From CAYXEN01 sp964464035 (lineage in GTDB: Bacteria > Krumholzibacteriota > Krumholzibacteriia > WVZY01): 33,558 nucleotides of DNA. The stretch lies in the NCBI GenBank assembly GCA_964464035.1, contig CAYXEN010000023.1:1-33558 (forward strand), written 5' to 3'. Position numbers and translations under genes: made by a program. The notes under the pieces were generated by a model that saw nothing but the letters and a program-made list of their open reading frames with translations, was not told the origin of the DNA and did not search any database. Shown here in pieces: positions 33,501 through 33,558 of the stretch (the first letter of the stretch is position 1; each line of letters begins with the position of its first letter).

Positions 33501-33558
33501 AGGATATCGAGTTCGTTGAACGCGGCCCGGTACGAAGGAACGTCGCCGAGTGCCATTT
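30518..33558 (-). CDS. Large secreted repeat protein with CARDB and FlgD-Ig/T9SS-like C-terminal domain (5' end outside window)
   Basis: The frame is open from the right edge to a stop at 30518, with 1012 residues after the first ATG visible. There is no signal peptide near that ATG and the sequence reads as mid-protein, so the true start lies beyond the window. In order: an unknown N-terminal part, a CARDB-like Ig domain (about residues 160-255, MRIEMTVKNQGPDTLRN), then four diverged repeats of about 160 residues, each closing with a D-x-N-x-G turn and an FP/YP pair (DKNSG, DDNSG, DKNDG, DCATG). Last comes a FlgD-Ig/sorting-type domain with NYPNPFAAG, LYTIWGKRI, WDGRNADGQTVNNGVYYLEL and a basic end. 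Such C-termini mark T9SS-like secretion in FCB bacteria. It overlaps the PorV-like gene, its likely carrier. Confidence 0.85.
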   Translation of the reverse strand, partial: MALGDVPSYRAAFNELDILALDVTIPSNGMLSDELKSLAVNNMGTALAGRDVAEMKLWKESGIDAGSFDPADDTFMAYLYWNGFAWKSTPLSEFIPTGGLHCYVTFSTSSTPVDGVTFRASIPIGGIEVLSGNDGPIDKNVVNNTTQIISTDELLAYLHSDSYTYSTGQNMRIEMTVKNQGPDTLRNIVPSNLSIQGTGGTTLVSGPSPPVLDLAPGGDSTFVWIFLASGTGDVYFCGEAATQDSSYVSTPTCTDSITIQSSASALNLALSDLSPVAVNKGQENVSFLKATLTFDVFDSTTAPVLFNGLKLWVKDSSGPVQPSSVLGTLTMSHSQGGQSVLAVTDTTPNPVTLVPTTEIEITPGSSLVLNVFADIADTTTAPGIGFEIESTSEIDVVDKNSGLTIPLQSQDPFPWKTATAMINSPAESIAVTCEPNDTICANISQQDVSSFLLHVYNDSPPDGANALVTNLRISFHDSAGASLAPAAVCSKITFKFEGASIQTSTNPPPSGDWDVTFSNPPAIPPLASKDLEILVDIADAPGTDAFFMTISDAGSITAKDDNSGALLPVENTGDFPLVSRFVMIQRPASGARVSYTSDFAPQVLPLTQSLAPLCLMISHNDTTRTSSIVLDSLAVSFVDTNGLQIHPGDYFQALYIVCGPETVAADTALGGTSNVVELPLTHGIDVAPAATETLTVFLNVKGTYDPSSFALMVAKQDLHVFDKNDGSTIYDLDGAFPIVSNPGFLTVPSSNISARIVSLLPANITARQSGMHAFDLLLSNDEQPGFTDAEIARLRVNIRDEDYKLLNPADFVASAAVTAGDSTVVTADVGPSGITFYFPNGAFRIQPSTTDTLGVVLDMNAALTNKNISFTIEDSASLEVKDCATGASIPVVPAVGTYPLATLPTHILGQDVRSSFTNYPNPFAAGREFTTITFYVPVRSDVSLKLYTIWGKRIITLIDHQPFDAGLLQTCKWDGRNADGQTVNNGVYYLELEMKDSNGRTTKLKRKVGVIR

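Noticed and set aside
30518..33556. Complete gene starting at ATG 33556
   Set aside because: There is no signal peptide or ribosome binding site visible, the sequence looks like the middle of a repeat protein, and the frame is open to the window edge.

Overview
The window is GC-rich, gene-dense chromosomal DNA of a diderm bacterium with no phage, insertion-sequence, CRISPR, rRNA or tRNA signal that I can see. Type IV prepilins, an NtrC-type sigma-54 activator, outer-membrane barrels, a PorV-like protein and a large secreted protein ending in a FlgD-Ig/T9SS-like domain point to the FCB superphylum. A candidate phylum such as Krumholzibacteriota, Eisenbacteria or Zixibacteria would fit, but this placement is inference. 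A complete topoisomerase VI (A and B subunits) and a probable selenoprotein add to the unusual character.

Layout. (1) 1-2983, minus: three prepilin genes (FimT/GspH-like, PilV-like, and a PilW-like gene with a long Ig-like repeat extension that leaves the window). (2) 3310-8720, plus: a membrane PAS histidine kinase, its NtrC-family regulator, an exported coiled-coil protein and an outer-membrane barrel, mostly with overlapping start and stop codons. A good sigma-54 promoter match lies between this group and the prepilin genes. (3) 9072-10013: a lipoprotein with calcium-binding DxDxDG repeats and DUF5666 modules, followed by a gap that folds into a three-stem junction plus a GNRA hairpin. (4) 10388-13254: topoisomerase VI B and A. 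(5) 13300-13848, minus: an AhpD-like gene whose in-frame TGA falls exactly at the second Cys of the CxxC motif, with a SECIS-like hairpin after it. (6) 14118-17235: small membrane protein, carbamoyltransferase and membrane-anchored SGNH hydrolase, probably a glycan or lipid modification set.

(7) 17346-20245: nikR followed by a CbiM/CbiN-like/CbiQ/CbiO nickel-cobalt ECF transporter. nikR appears to start at ATC, behind an ideal ribosome binding site. (8) 20325-20741, minus: a major-pilin-like gene. (9) 20944-24320: a Lon-type ATP-dependent protease and the epoxyqueuosine reductase QueG. (10) 33558-24385, minus: five genes that all overlap by a few bases. They encode a large repeat protein with a C-terminal sorting-like domain, a PorV-like barrel fused to TPRs, a membrane SpoIIE/RsbU-type phosphatase, a fused anti-sigma-kinase/STAS protein, and a GAF histidine kinase.

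The most unusual parts are the CxxU selenoprotein, the five-gene operon that physically joins a secretion-type outer-membrane module to a partner-switching module, the non-ATG/GTG/TTG start of nikR, and the structured RNA candidate ahead of topoisomerase VI.
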